This document shows, in pieces, positions 42,640 through 52,525 of a stretch of 64,000 nt of DNA. The first letter of the stretch is position 1. Each line of letters starts with the position of its first letter. The notes under the pieces were generated by a model that saw only the letters and a list, made by a program, of their open reading frames with translations, was not told the origin of the DNA and ran no database searches. The DNA comes from Flectonema sp. DT1601 (lineage: Eukaryota; Euglenozoa; Diplonemea; Diplonemida; Diplonemidae). Where the stretch lies: NCBI GenBank assembly GCA_964019425.1, contig OZ025782.1, positions 62,001 through 126,000 on the forward strand, written 5' to 3'. The position numbers and the translations under genes were made by a program.

Positions 42640-43698
42640 CTAAGAATTGTATGCTGACTTCACAGCAGATGCGTAGAAGCGAGACTCTGATTCGATACCA
42701 AAGTTGCTAATAACATGTACCTGCCCAGCCGATGAGATTGATGAGCAGTCCGAAGATATAATTTTAATTGCCTGATCAGCGAATGAATCCTCATCATGAA
42801 AGAACAACGCCGTGACGGAGTCTTCAGCGATCGCTAAATTCCCTGATATGGAACGAAGCAGAGCAGTGGTACCCAAACGCATTCCTTCCATAGCTGCTTG
42901 GGGCTGACCTTCTGATAAACTGCAATTTATGACAGCAGCTACACAGTCTTTTGTATACAACTCATGTAATTGTTGTTGTGATATCGCAGTGTTGTAACAA
43001 ACACCACTATGTTCTTCATTCTGGGATAGAAGTTCATCACCAGTATGGGAATCCAATACGGGACCAACAACAATGCAGTAGGCGTCTGGATACCGACTAT
43101 GGACCTTCTGGAAGGCTCTCACTAAAAATAATGGATCTTTAACAGGGCGAACTCCCATGGGAGCAATAAATAATTTAGAATTTGAATTAAGTCGATGTTT
43201 CGAAAAAAATGAACGGAGCAGGGATTGAACAGAATTGCCTTTGTGAATAGTTGAGGCAACAACAGCTTGGGGAGCAACGTTATATTCGAGGTTAGGAATG
43301 TCACCGAATGCCGCAATCGCTTTGTTTCTTAAGTCTTCGGAAAAGCAAACCGCTCTACAACTCCGTGCTAATACCTCGTTCATTAAATTCTTTTTGCTCT
43401 CATCGTTTACCATCTCATTAATATCAGTACCTCCGAAAACCGTAATATTCGTAACCTTCTTCCCTCGCATGTGTTTCAACAGTGTAATTCCTCCCTTGTA
43501 TGCGTGTAGGGTGACTGTTAGTTTTATACCTCTATTGCTTTCGAATTCAGCGAAAGCTTCAGATTGTTCTTTTTGAGTTTTATTTGAGTCAACCATTCCA
43601 ACTTCTCCGAAACCACATGTTGTCAAGTATCCTAATATTCGCTCTGTAGTAGTTATATTGCCAGATGCTTCGGTTAGTGGTGCTATGAATACAATCAT
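42640..43698 (-). CDS. GT4-type glycosyltransferase, GLT1D1-like
   Basis: 352 residues. A GT-B fold is suggested. The C-terminal half has the glycosyltransferase-1 signature: LFIAPMGVRPVKDPLFLVRA, then YCIVVGP, then the nucleotide-sugar-binding end SLSEGQPQAAMEGMRLGTTA with the E-x7-E pattern (E of SEGQ and E of MEGM). Overall it resembles GLT1D1 (glycosyltransferase 1 domain-containing protein 1) in length and layout. The acceptor is unknown. No signal peptide is present, so it is probably cytosolic. The ATG at 43698 was chosen because the codon before it is GTG. CCCCCTTCCAG lies 28 bases upstream and is duplicated with the start region at 43925-43959. Confidence 0.83.
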   Translation of the reverse strand: MIVFIAPLTEASGNITTTERILGYLTTCGFGEVGMVDSNKTQKEQSEAFAEFESNRGIKLTVTLHAYKGGITLLKHMRGKKVTNITVFGGTDINEMVNDESKKNLMNEVLARSCRAVCFSEDLRNKAIAAFGDIPNLEYNVAPQAVVASTIHKGNSVQSLLRSFFSKHRLNSNSKLFIAPMGVRPVKDPLFLVRAFQKVHSRYPDAYCIVVGPVLDSHTGDELLSQNEEHSGVCYNTAISQQQLHELYTKDCVAAVINCSLSEGQPQAAMEGMRLGTTALLRSISGNLAIAEDSVTALFFHDEDSFADQAIKIISSDCSSISSAGQVHVISNFGIESESRFYASAVKSAYNS

Positions 43699-43959
43699 CA
43701 CAATGGAGGATCACCTGGAAGGGGGTGAAACTTTGACAATGTAAAAAACAGTAACAACTTTAGGAATTAAAAACAAAATTAATATCATCAAGTACTTGAC
43801 TGAAAAATATTTGTAGTTGCTAATCAAAGAAAATTACGTTTAGAAAAAAAAGAAAACATAAAAGGGAAAACTATATTTTTTGTCTTATCGACCAGAAGAC
43901 GTTGTCGAATCTGGTAATTCACAAACAACCATCATAATGGAAGATCACCTGGAAGGGGG
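43691..43959. mobile_element. R1 repeat insertion flanked by 35-bp direct repeats
   Basis: Direct repeats at 43691-43725 and 43925-43959 (35 bp, about three mismatches) flank a 199-bp insert at 43726-43924 that begins TGAAACTTTGACAATGTAAA. The duplicated segment holds the acceptor CTTCCAG and the ATG of the glycosyltransferase gene, exactly as at the DHHC gene. The mismatches suggest an older event than the one at 25.2 kb. Confidence 0.8.
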
Positions 43960-44033
43960 TAAATAATACTTTGGTTTTGCTTTAAATGAGTAACACAGCA
44001 ACTGAACATTCGTCCCTACAAAATTAGTTTCAT

Positions 44034-44831
44034 CTACATACCCCAAGCAGCCCAGTCAAAATGAGATTCACATTTCACTATATCTGAATCATCATGAAGT
44101 ACTCTGAAAAAGGGATGTCTGAGAGCTTCAATCGCAGTATAATTAGTAGACAGCAAACATCGAAAAAGGTTTCGAGCATCTACATCTGTTATGATATTCA
44201 AATGAAGGGCATACGGGTGTTCAAAAGTGTAAATATCTTGACTGTTACCATACATCTGAGTGAGCATTATTGCAATCTGTTCAAGGTCAGGGTTTGCACA
44301 GTCCGATGGAAGCGGAACTGAATTTGAAAAATCATTGATAAAAATATCATCATCAGAAGTAGCATCTACAAGGTCCCAATAGAGATTGCCATGAACCACT
44401 CCCGCAGAGTGAAGGTAAACCAAGCCTCTTATTGTACAATATAAAAAGTACTGAATATGGTGTGTAGTTAATGAGTGAGATAATAATATTCTCCCAAAAT
44501 TGGTGTCACCTTTCTTCCGTATGGCGATGTCAGGCTGGCCATCTCTCTTTATAATATTAGTAATAAGCCCAAGGTTGTCGTGTTTTCCCAAGTGTTTTTC
44601 CAAAGCAAGTTGTCTTTGCGTAATATTTTCCAATACAACTCCTTTTTGGGTGGAGTATCCCTTTGCTATTTGAAAAGTTTTTTCACCACGCTCAATCACT
44701 CCTTTTCCATTTCCAACAACAACACATTCTTCATCAAATATAAGTTTAATTTGAGTCGCGTCTTTGAATGTTATAGTGTACTCTCGTAGTTCAGTTGTGA
44801 TCTGCTTGAAGGGTGCAAGTTTATGTGGCAT
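44034..44831 (-). CDS. HGN-type pseudokinase
   Basis: 265 residues. Protein-kinase-like: possible beta-3 Lys in FQIAKGY, alpha-E segment CTIRGLVYLHSAG, catalytic loop VVHGNL (residues 147-149 read H-G-N, so the catalytic Asp is Asn), and INDFSNS in place of the DFG motif. The activation segment and APE are absent or very short, and the domain closes with ALRHPFFRVL. It is predicted catalytically dead; such domains act as scaffolds or allosteric partners. The frame ends directly at a GTATGTAG that would also be a good donor, so a short C-terminal exon is possible. TTTTCTCAG precedes the ATG. Confidence 0.75.
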   Translation of the reverse strand: MPHKLAPFKQITTELREYTITFKDATQIKLIFDEECVVVGNGKGVIERGEKTFQIAKGYSTQKGVVLENITQRQLALEKHLGKHDNLGLITNIIKRDGQPDIAIRKKGDTNFGRILLSHSLTTHHIQYFLYCTIRGLVYLHSAGVVHGNLYWDLVDATSDDDIFINDFSNSVPLPSDCANPDLEQIAIMLTQMYGNSQDIYTFEHPYALHLNIITDVDARNLFRCLLSTNYTAIEALRHPFFRVLHDDSDIVKCESHFDWAAWGM

Positions 44832-45172
44832 TTTCAAGTACACTGAGAAAACAATATTGAACTTTTATACATCAATTCCTGAATTGGTCATAGTATATAT
44901 TTTAACTGATTTAAGAAAAAGGGTAATAGTAATGCATGCGATTCGTTTCATGTTAGTTAAGAGACCGAGACTAAGTCGTGTGGTCGGTGCTAATCGGAGC
45001 GTAAAGTGTCGGGATGAAATTTTCTTTTCCAAATTGTTCGCAAAAAAAATTTGCGAGTATTAACAAAAAAATGATAACGCACTATTGAGTCATGGTGCTA
45101 TGCTAGAAACTCAGCAGAGTTTTTTTTTCCCCCCCTAAAAAACCGAAAGGTTTTCGTATCAAAAAAAATAAA
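44832..45172. other. spacer, no gene seen
   Basis: Short AT-rich gap between the pseudokinase and the OLA1-like gene; a plus-strand frame here has no support. Confidence 0.45.
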
Positions 45173-46300
45173 TTATTTTATTTTCATAGTCTGATTGATA
45201 TGGAAATACATCACATCACCATCCTGGACGTTATATAATGGGTCGAGTTTCTTGATATCTTTTTTAGGGATACCATCTGGATTTTTAATGTATTCTAAGA
45301 AAGGAGTGGCTTCGACTTTTTCAACTCTAAGAGGGAACTCAGAGTGGATAGCTCCACAAGCAGTACGAGCTGTAGCACCAGTATCGCAGTTCCAGGATCT
45401 GACTTCAAGGGGACCAGCAGTGAAGAAAGTCTGTTGATCCAGTGCTGAAAGAATTGATCGAGTAACGTCTTGTGCGTTTGCTTGCTGAATCCCAAACTCC
45501 TCGAGTAGGGAACTTCCCTCTTCTTCTCCCCATTGACGTGCTTCCATTTCAATTGCAGCTGATATTGTACATACTTTATGGTCAGGGTAGGCTTCTTTTA
45601 CTCTTTTAACGTGGTCGTTTTCACCTCCTGTTGATGCTGTTTCTTCATCGACATTGCAGACAAAAAGCATTTTTTTAAATGTTAATAACTGGATTGGTTC
45701 CAAGATCTCAAGCTCAGCATCTGTGAATTGATCTCTAACAGTATGTAACATGATGTTGTCGAGAAGTAGTTTTTCGCATTTTGAAATAGCGGATTCACGG
45801 ACATCCTTATCAGGTGAGTGTTTTTGTTTTTTCAGAGATTGTTTCTCAAGAGATTGTAAGTCAGATATGGTCAACTCATTATTAATTGTGCTAATGTCAT
45901 AAATAGGATCAACTTTTCCTTCCATGTGTACAATTGATTCATTATCGTAACACCTAACCATGTGCATTAGTGCTGAGCATTCTCTAACGTGGGACAGAAA
46001 CTTATTTCCGAGACCTTCTCCTGCACCCGCTCCCTTTACAAGTCCAGCGATGTCCCAGATGTCAACGTAAGATGGAACAATCTTCGCATTGTGGTGTTCT
46101 TTTACTTCTTTTTTTATTTGTTCTAGTCTACTGTCGACTACTTCGGCCTGTCCCATATTCGGATTGATAGTTACGAAGGGTTGATTTCCTGTCTCACCAT
46201 CTCCACCAGTCAGCGCATTGAATAGGGTTGACTTTCCAACATTGGGGAGTCCTACAATTCCACAACGGGCTCGGAGAAGGACTTGTGTTATTCTAAGCAT
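45173..46300 (-). CDS. Obg-family GTPase/ATPase OLA1 (YchF)
   Basis: 375 residues. P-loop GLPNVGKST at about 17-25, switch II DIAGLVKGAGAGEGLGNKFL, the G4-equivalent CNVDE (YchF proteins have NxxE rather than NKxD, which relaxes nucleotide choice toward ATP), G5 CTISAAIE, the coiled helical insert, and a C-terminal TGS domain (YNVQDGDVMYFHINQTMKIK). Length and order match YchF/OLA1. The ~10-residue Arg-bearing lead MLRITQVLLRARC is unusual and may be a short mitochondrial signal, suggesting an organellar copy. CAATCCCCACAG lies 9 bases before the ATG. Confidence 0.95.
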   Translation of the reverse strand: MLRITQVLLRARCGIVGLPNVGKSTLFNALTGGDGETGNQPFVTINPNMGQAEVVDSRLEQIKKEVKEHHNAKIVPSYVDIWDIAGLVKGAGAGEGLGNKFLSHVRECSALMHMVRCYDNESIVHMEGKVDPIYDISTINNELTISDLQSLEKQSLKKQKHSPDKDVRESAISKCEKLLLDNIMLHTVRDQFTDAELEILEPIQLLTFKKMLFVCNVDEETASTGGENDHVKRVKEAYPDHKVCTISAAIEMEARQWGEEEGSSLLEEFGIQQANAQDVTRSILSALDQQTFFTAGPLEVRSWNCDTGATARTACGAIHSEFPLRVEKVEATPFLEYIKNPDGIPKKDIKKLDPLYNVQDGDVMYFHINQTMKIK

Positions 46301-47440
46301 TTTGATATCTGTGGGGATTGGTAGAAATGTAAAATTAAGTGGATACTACCGACCTATAGATTCCGGACATATCTTAACTATCTCTGTATGTTGTGAGAAT
46401 AATTTAAGATTAGATGGGTTCCGTAATTATTTCAAAAGTTTCGGAGTAATTGGGATACGTGTAAATGACAACAGGTCACAGTTAATGAACAACCCGTAAA
46501 CTCTTCCTAGTGAGTTGAGACTTACACCAGTACAAGCACATAACATGGTGCAAACTGATGACTTTTTTAAAAGGAAGAAAAATGATAACTAGGGTGGTTG
46601 AATAGGGTGGTGAGTTCTTTTAAGTGATGAAGGTAAAAATAATTGCAAGAAAATCGACTTCAAGAAGCAGCTGATTTTCAACAACCTTGTTGATCTATCA
46701 ACAGGATTGGTTTCCTTTTCTTGTACTTCTTTTATTTCTTTCTTTAATTATGTGTAAGGAAAAAGCCGCTCGAGTTTGTTTTCTTAGAAGTCCATACATA
46801 CGTTCATGAGACTGTTCCTATACCATGAAATCAAGTTGACCTTCTCAAGTTTACGACTACAAGACTAACACAGCAAACGGTTAACAGAGACGGCTGTTTG
46901 TGTAACTGAAGAGAGCGAAGAGAGAAAACGTTCAGGAAAACAGAGAGCATTCATGCTGAAAGTAGAAAACTGACAGAAACACTTGCGCATTCCCAACAAA
47001 AAAAAAACTTCACGTTTTGGGTTTGCGCAAGTGTCACCAATCATTTTCATGTAATCTACTTTCCTTGCTTGAATATGACAAAACGGGGATGGGTATTGAT
47101 CATTTCTTGCGAAAGGGAATGCCTTTTAATTTATAGATGATCGCAGTGTATTTGTTTTTGTTTACAGAGGTCAGGGAAAGTACCTGACGATATTTCATCA
47201 ATCCGAAGAACTGATGACGACTGACTACGAGGGGGTCTATCAGTAAGGACCGAAGATTGCAGTTTATAGCTTCGGCTGGAAATGATCGACTCCAACTCCC
47301 ACCTTGCCCAGAGGCTAACAGGTTGAAAACAACTAAAGAAAAAAGAGAAACGATCTGGGAGCGGGGGGGGGGAAGGTGACAAAATGAAACTTTTTTTTTA
47401 TTCCATGCGCAGCATCTTTATAATACGACCATATGTGCCA

Positions 47441-48196
47441 TATGCCCACACTCCACGAAAGAAAATAGAAACCCCCGAACAGTACCGAGGATCGTTCACC
47501 AAAGCATTATAATTGTACTGTGGGCTTACCGAAAGCTTTAAAAAAAATCACAAAAATTGGGCAGCACATAGCCATATCACTCAGCTAAAGAAAACAGGCA
47601 AGATGACAGTTAGTTTACGGTCATAACTGCGCCGGACCTGAGACAGAGAGTATTAACAATCATCAGTCAATCAAAAAAAAAAAAAAAAAAAATCAAATGC
47701 AAAAGTGCGTAAGACAACAAATTATTTTATTTATTTATTTATTTACGAAGCCTAGGAAGCCAAAAGCCAGGAAAAGCTCACAGGGTAACAGTTATATCAC
47801 TCCAATAATACGTTAAAATATTAAAAAAAAAAAAAAGTTATACACATGATTAGTTAAGAACATGAGTTTATTATTAGTTATTTAAAATATGAGTTTTATA
47901 TAAAAAAGCGCTCTAAATTAAAAGTATAAAAAAAATAAAAGTTATAAAAAAACACATTGTTCTGCTGTTCCACAATGTGTAATCTTATACGCTTAGGCAG
48001 GTCAGCAGAGCTCTATCTCTCCTACTGCTGTTCGCTTTATAACCTCTCGCCCCATACCACGAAAGAAAATAAAAAAACCTGAGGATGTTTACCCCCATAT
48101 GGTTATCGTAAGGGCTTGCCGAAGGCGTTAAAGAAGTGTCATAAAACCATGTGCTACCAGTCCGTAAGGTTCGGAGTGAGTAAAACAGAGAAATAG
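47441..48196. repeat. R3 pair of diverged direct repeats
   Basis: Segments at about 47441-47605 and 48050-48196 share CCACGAAAGAAAATA, GGGCTTRCCGAARGC, a CAYAAAA segment and a final AAARCAG, with many indels. They are old copies of one sequence; no coding capacity is seen. Confidence 0.55.
47845..47980. repeat. R2 dispersed repeat, copy 2
   Basis: Shares ACACATGATTAGTTAA, ATGAGTTT, an A-rich middle, GTTATAAAAA and the CATTGTTCTGCTGTTCCACA end with the copies at 30.96 and 54.5 kb. Confidence 0.65.
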
Positions 48197-48227
48197 CTAT
48201 CGAGAGAGGGGCGAAACCTTAGGCACT

Positions 48228-48625
48228 ATTAATATCAAGTACTTGACTGAAAGAATAATTATAATTGCTAATAAAGGAACACTGAACACAAAAACCTATG
48301 CCAGCGGATGTTGGTTAGTTATATATTATGAGTGCTCTAGGGAGGGTAACTCACAGTAACAGAGGACCCAATCCGTAGCCATATCCGAAGATTTCGCATA
48401 GATTGCTGATGATAATGTATCAAATCACAACAATCAAAACGTATGAACAACACCGTGAGAAAGTCTCAAAAAGAAACGGTATTAAAATACAGAGTTTTTC
48501 AAAGAACAATATCCTTACATGTCAGAAATTAGAATGCAGTTATTATCTAGGGTGAAACTTTGAATGTAAATATAGTAATCAAGGAAAAGGTGAGTTTAAG
48601 AAAAAAGAACTTAGTTTTTCTCTAG
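48228..48625. repeat. two partial R1 copies
   Basis: 48228-48290 carries the middle of R1 (ATTAATATCAAGTACTTGAC). 48553-48625 carries its first part (TGAAACTTTGAATGTAAA) joined by an internal deletion to its last part. They are decayed relatives of the insertions at 25.2, 43.7 and 57.7 kb. Confidence 0.6.
48320..48356. repeat. R4 short repeat, copy 1
   Basis: TATATTATGAGTGCTCTAGG followed by GAGGGTAACTCACAG; near-identical to 52491-52525. Confidence 0.6.
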
Positions 48626-48718
48626 GTTAAAATCAGGCAAGCTCAAAAAAGAATTCCTCACAGTTGTGATCATAATTAAGAAAGCCGCCCGATGAACAGA
48701 AACAAAATAGTTTTTTTT

Positions 48719-50463
48719 TTAACCCATTAAGGACGGGGGGTCCACTACAGTGGTTATTTTGAAATTTTATTTTCGCTAAGGGGAAAACCCGGCTAACGCT
48801 ACCCAGGGGGGGTGTAATCGAGGCCGTTTCGCGACGAATCTTGGGTGGGATGGCGTGGTTCGCTGTGTTTTTATTCATGAAATTCAAAACTAATAATCGA
48901 AATTTTACCACCTAACAAGAAGTTTCGTGTGCCTGTTGAAATTGATACAAGTTCGGCGTCCTATGAAAGTCTGATGATGATGGATTCTGTATCGGAGTCG
49001 TCATCTGACAGCAACACAGCAAAGGTATCAAAGTGGGGGGGCAAAACCAAGAGAATCCCCAGGGAAAAACGGAAAGGACCTACCCAGAGTGTGAGCGACT
49101 TTAATGAAATGAGCGAATTGAAGGCATCCAACTCATTTTCACTGATCATGTGCTTAAAATGATATTTCGACACACTCTTATCTACCCGATTGACAAAGAG
49201 ACGTCCATGAAGTCACTAGAAGTTGGTGAACTGAAATGCTTTCTCCGTAATTTCCACACTGCTAACTAACACATTCTTGCTTCTTATGTTCATAGTCTTG
49301 TTAAACCCCATAATAATAAAGGGCATTGGGTGACGTTTGACAATTTTAATTCGTCATACGCATTTCTTGTTTTGATGTTGGCGAAAGGGTTCCACTGTGG
49401 TGGAACAGCCTGACGGAACAGAAAGGGAGTTCTGTTGATGTTACAAAACCGAAGGCTACCCTGGACCGGGACGACTAAGCAAATCGGAAGTGAAAGAAAG
49501 ACCGAAGAATCTTACTGCTTCTTACCTTCAGTCAAGCACGGCATCCACCATATAAAGTGGAGAGACTCAAAGGATGTGCATCTTTTCAGTACTCTTCCCT
49601 TACGTGAGCACTGTGTCGATGTATATCGCTGGATTAGGAAGAAAAATAAAAAAGAAAAAGTGCCGATCAAACTACCGTGCAAGTAGACAGGTACACCAAG
49701 ACGATGGGAGGTGTTAACCTGATAGGTAGCGTGAAGGGAAGGGCGAACAGAAACCTTCAAACTAAACGATGGCATCTAAAGGTTTTCGACTACTTGCTGA
49801 AAGTTTCAATCTTCAACACGTTTACCCTTCAAAAGAAATGCGGTAAGGATCCTGGTACCTACATACGGTATGTAGAGGAGCTCGCTATGCAACTCGTCAG
49901 TGACGGGACATCGAGAGACAAGACAACCGATATCACATCTACTATTGACTCGGGTTCGCACTTTTCACACATGTTCAGCACCACTGAGCACTATCCATCA
50001 ATATTTGGCACTGCTAAACAATGTAAGTATCACAATACTCGAGTGAGGACTACTTATGGATGCCAGGGGCGTAAGGTTTTTATGTGTCCTGCACCCTGTT
50101 TTGGCAAATACCACTTAAATCTTACAAAGGGGAGAACATTTGCGTCCCATACCACCACCTCTGTGTCGGGAGGTGCTATCCGGGAAGAATGTACGAAGGG
50201 GAAGACCCCTGCACTCACAACAACATCAAAATTGAAGAGGCACAAGGAGTCATAAGAACTGAGCTTATTTTTGTCTTTGGTGGTGTTTTCATTTGTTCTG
50301 TTCACACTTTAGGTGGTGAATGTGTGTGTATTTTTAACGGGCAGGCAATGGCGGTTCACTTTGTCACATCACCTTTCCGAGCCCCCCTACCCCTTTTCCC
50401 CGTTAGCTCTTTTTTCAAAAAAAGTCAAAAAACCGGGTTTTACCCCCGTCCGTAATGGGTTAA
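48719..50463 (+). mobile_element. decayed piggyBac transposon with TTAA target sites
   Basis: TTAA at 48719-48722 and at 50460-50463 bracket a 1,737-bp element. The terminal inverted repeats CCCATTAAGGACGGGGG (left) and CCCCCGTCCGTAATGGG (right) differ at one base. Both are diagnostic of the piggyBac superfamily. The internal coding relic is on the plus strand. The element is shorter than usual autonomous members because the middle of the transposase gene is missing. Confidence 0.92.
48929..50255 (+). pseudogene. piggyBac transposase relic (DDE_Tnp_1_7)
   Basis: Reading fragments in order: an acidic Ser-rich N-terminus (48929-49162); a piece of the dimerisation region with KETSMKSLEVGELKCFL (near 49190-49245); a core fragment GHWVTFDNFNSSYAFLVLML with one catalytic Asp and GFHCGGTA (near 49320-49415); then a long frame 49677-50255 with VDRYTKTMGGVNLIGSVKGR, the last catalytic Asp, the final helices and a C-terminal Cys/His finger (CPAPCFGKYH). 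The stretch with the first catalytic Asp, normally ~150 residues, is deleted. Several stops and frame changes separate the pieces, so no active transposase is made from this copy. Confidence 0.88.
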
Positions 50464-51005
50464 GAGAAAAAAAATAAACACGATATCACGGAAAACCCTT
50501 AATACAGTTGTGAATATCTCTCTTCGTAAAAGGGGAACAGAAGGATGGAGTCCTTGGAAAGGAAAGAACTAACATGGCAAAGCGGGATCATTGCAAATTA
50601 CCTTTAACAACTTCACTTTTTATGAATTATTTTGAGGGATCCCAAACCCAGTGATACCTGAGTTACGTATCCTCGATGAGAACAGTCAACGAATGACTTA
50701 TGAAATAATCCTTAACTCTATCTCTGTCTTACTAAATAGTTTAACAAAAAAGAGAGAAAGAATCGGCAAATTATGCTTTTTTTTTTTTTACTCACATTTT
50801 TGTTTTATTTATGCGCAACGCGGTTCCCTTCATTTGTTTCCGAGAGAGAGAGCTCATCAACATGCGTCGCAGTCGTGAAGACGTCGGTACAAAATCCTAA
50901 TCAAGGAATTGTTTAGTTACGCTGCCACAATTCTCTTTCTGCCAAGCAATGGGTTTGTAGGTACAATGAAACAAATGATGAGGGGGGTTAACTGTTCGAG
51001 TTTGT

Positions 51006-51985
51006 ACGTAAAATACAAATGTTTTGTATCATAAACAACATAACGATAATTTAACATTAGTTCTGAGATACAGCGACTAAATGATGAGGGGGGACTTGGA
51101 TAAATAAATCAAGGTTAACACGCAACAAATTAGACATGAATCATGAGGGGAGGGGGGATGTGGAGATAGGAGTAAAAAAATAAAAAGAATCTTTCCTATT
51201 CCACTATAAAACAATTCTTACAGCTACGAAAGAATAAAAAGAAATCCAAAACATCAGCATACCACAAAAAGTCAACACGAATAACTAAACCCCTGGGGAA
51301 GCCACTTACAGGGTAGTAATATTCGGTCACAACCGTGAGACTTCTACCAGCGAGAAGAGTTTCAACAAAAGTAATTGACCTCCAACACCCACCGCGCTGC
51401 ACAAGGCTAGACGGCTGGTAACGCCAATTTTATCCTGACGAAATAATACAAACGAAAAAAAAAAAAAAAGGAAAAAGAAGAAGGAAATAAAGAAAAAACA
51501 AACACAGGCCAAGTGAATATTATAGTATCAATTATAGTCAAGGGACCAATTTATTTTGTTTTACCTGTTTTTTCATGTAACTGGGATGCCAACCACAGGT
51601 ATGTTGATACTTTTTTGGGGGTCAAATGCCGCTGTAAAACGCGTCGCCTACCAAAAATGAAAAAATCCGCGGTTGGAACCACCGTTACTACCCCGCAGTG
51701 CCCACTAAATGTAAAACTATAAAAATGATCCTAAATAGTGGCAATACTGTACAAAAAATGGCAAGCAGAACTAGTTGACTCAAACGTGTCTATGAGCACA
51801 ATGCTGCCTCGTGATCTGGAGTCGACCTGCCTTAACCTTAAGATACCTTTTTGGTCATCAGTCAGGGGGGCAGTCAGGAATAGAATGCTTGAATTCGCAA
51901 AATATAACTGTTTTTGTATCATATTAACCAAAACGATAATTTTAACATCTGAAGGATACAGTGAACTATGTCGGGGGGATAGTTT
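51006..51985. repeat. R5 pair of diverged direct repeats
   Basis: 51006-51095 and 51893-51985 share CGYAAAATAYAA, TTTTGTATCATA, ACGATAATTTTAACAT, GATACAGYGA and a GGGGGG end. The second copy runs directly into an R1-like start (GGGGGATAGTTTGGCAATGT at 51974), which suggests R1 and R5 share history. Confidence 0.55.
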
Positions 51986-52490
51986 GGCAATGTAAAAAAC
52001 AGAGGGGGGAAAAAAAAAAGAAGAAAAAAACTACAAGAACGTCCCTAAAAAAGAAAAAAAAACATAGAACACGAAAGGGAGCCCCTAATAATTTATTTTT
52101 CTCGGATGTAAGAATTTCAGATATTATCTCTGCAAGGAGAGATAACACGCCTCCACTCAAACTCTTGTTGAAGTTTCTCATCTGCTTAGATCATGACAAT
52201 GAACATTAAAAAGCTGAATAGAAGCCAAAGAAAAGTGGGAAAACAGACACCACAAGGGTATAACAAAATTGTTTTTTTTTCCTCTGATGTAGCCGAATCA
52301 TGACACTAGCTACTAGTCAGGGTTCAGGAAGTCAGAAAAAAATAAAAAAAAACGAAACAAAAAAATCGTAAAAAATAAACATTTCCACTATGCAAAAACA
52401 AACAAAATGAATAAAAATGAAATAAACAGAACCCGTTTTTTTAAAAATGTAGGTGTACATACGAAAACAAATTAATTTTTGGACGTTGCT

Positions 52491-52525
52491 GTATATTATG
52501 AGTGCTTTAAGAGGGTAACTCACAG
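52491..52525. repeat. R4 short repeat, copy 2
   Basis: Matches 48320-48356, including TATATTATGAGTGCT and GAGGGTAACTCACAG. Confidence 0.6.

Larger units (their letters stand above)
46301..48718. other. start of gene-free island: spacer with dispersed repeats
   Basis: No gene is recognised. It contains R2 (47845-47980), the R3 pair (47441-47605 and 48050-48196), R1 fragments (48228-48290 and 48553-48625) and an R4 motif (48320-48356). The minus frame at 47131-47382 is unsupported. Confidence 0.55.
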
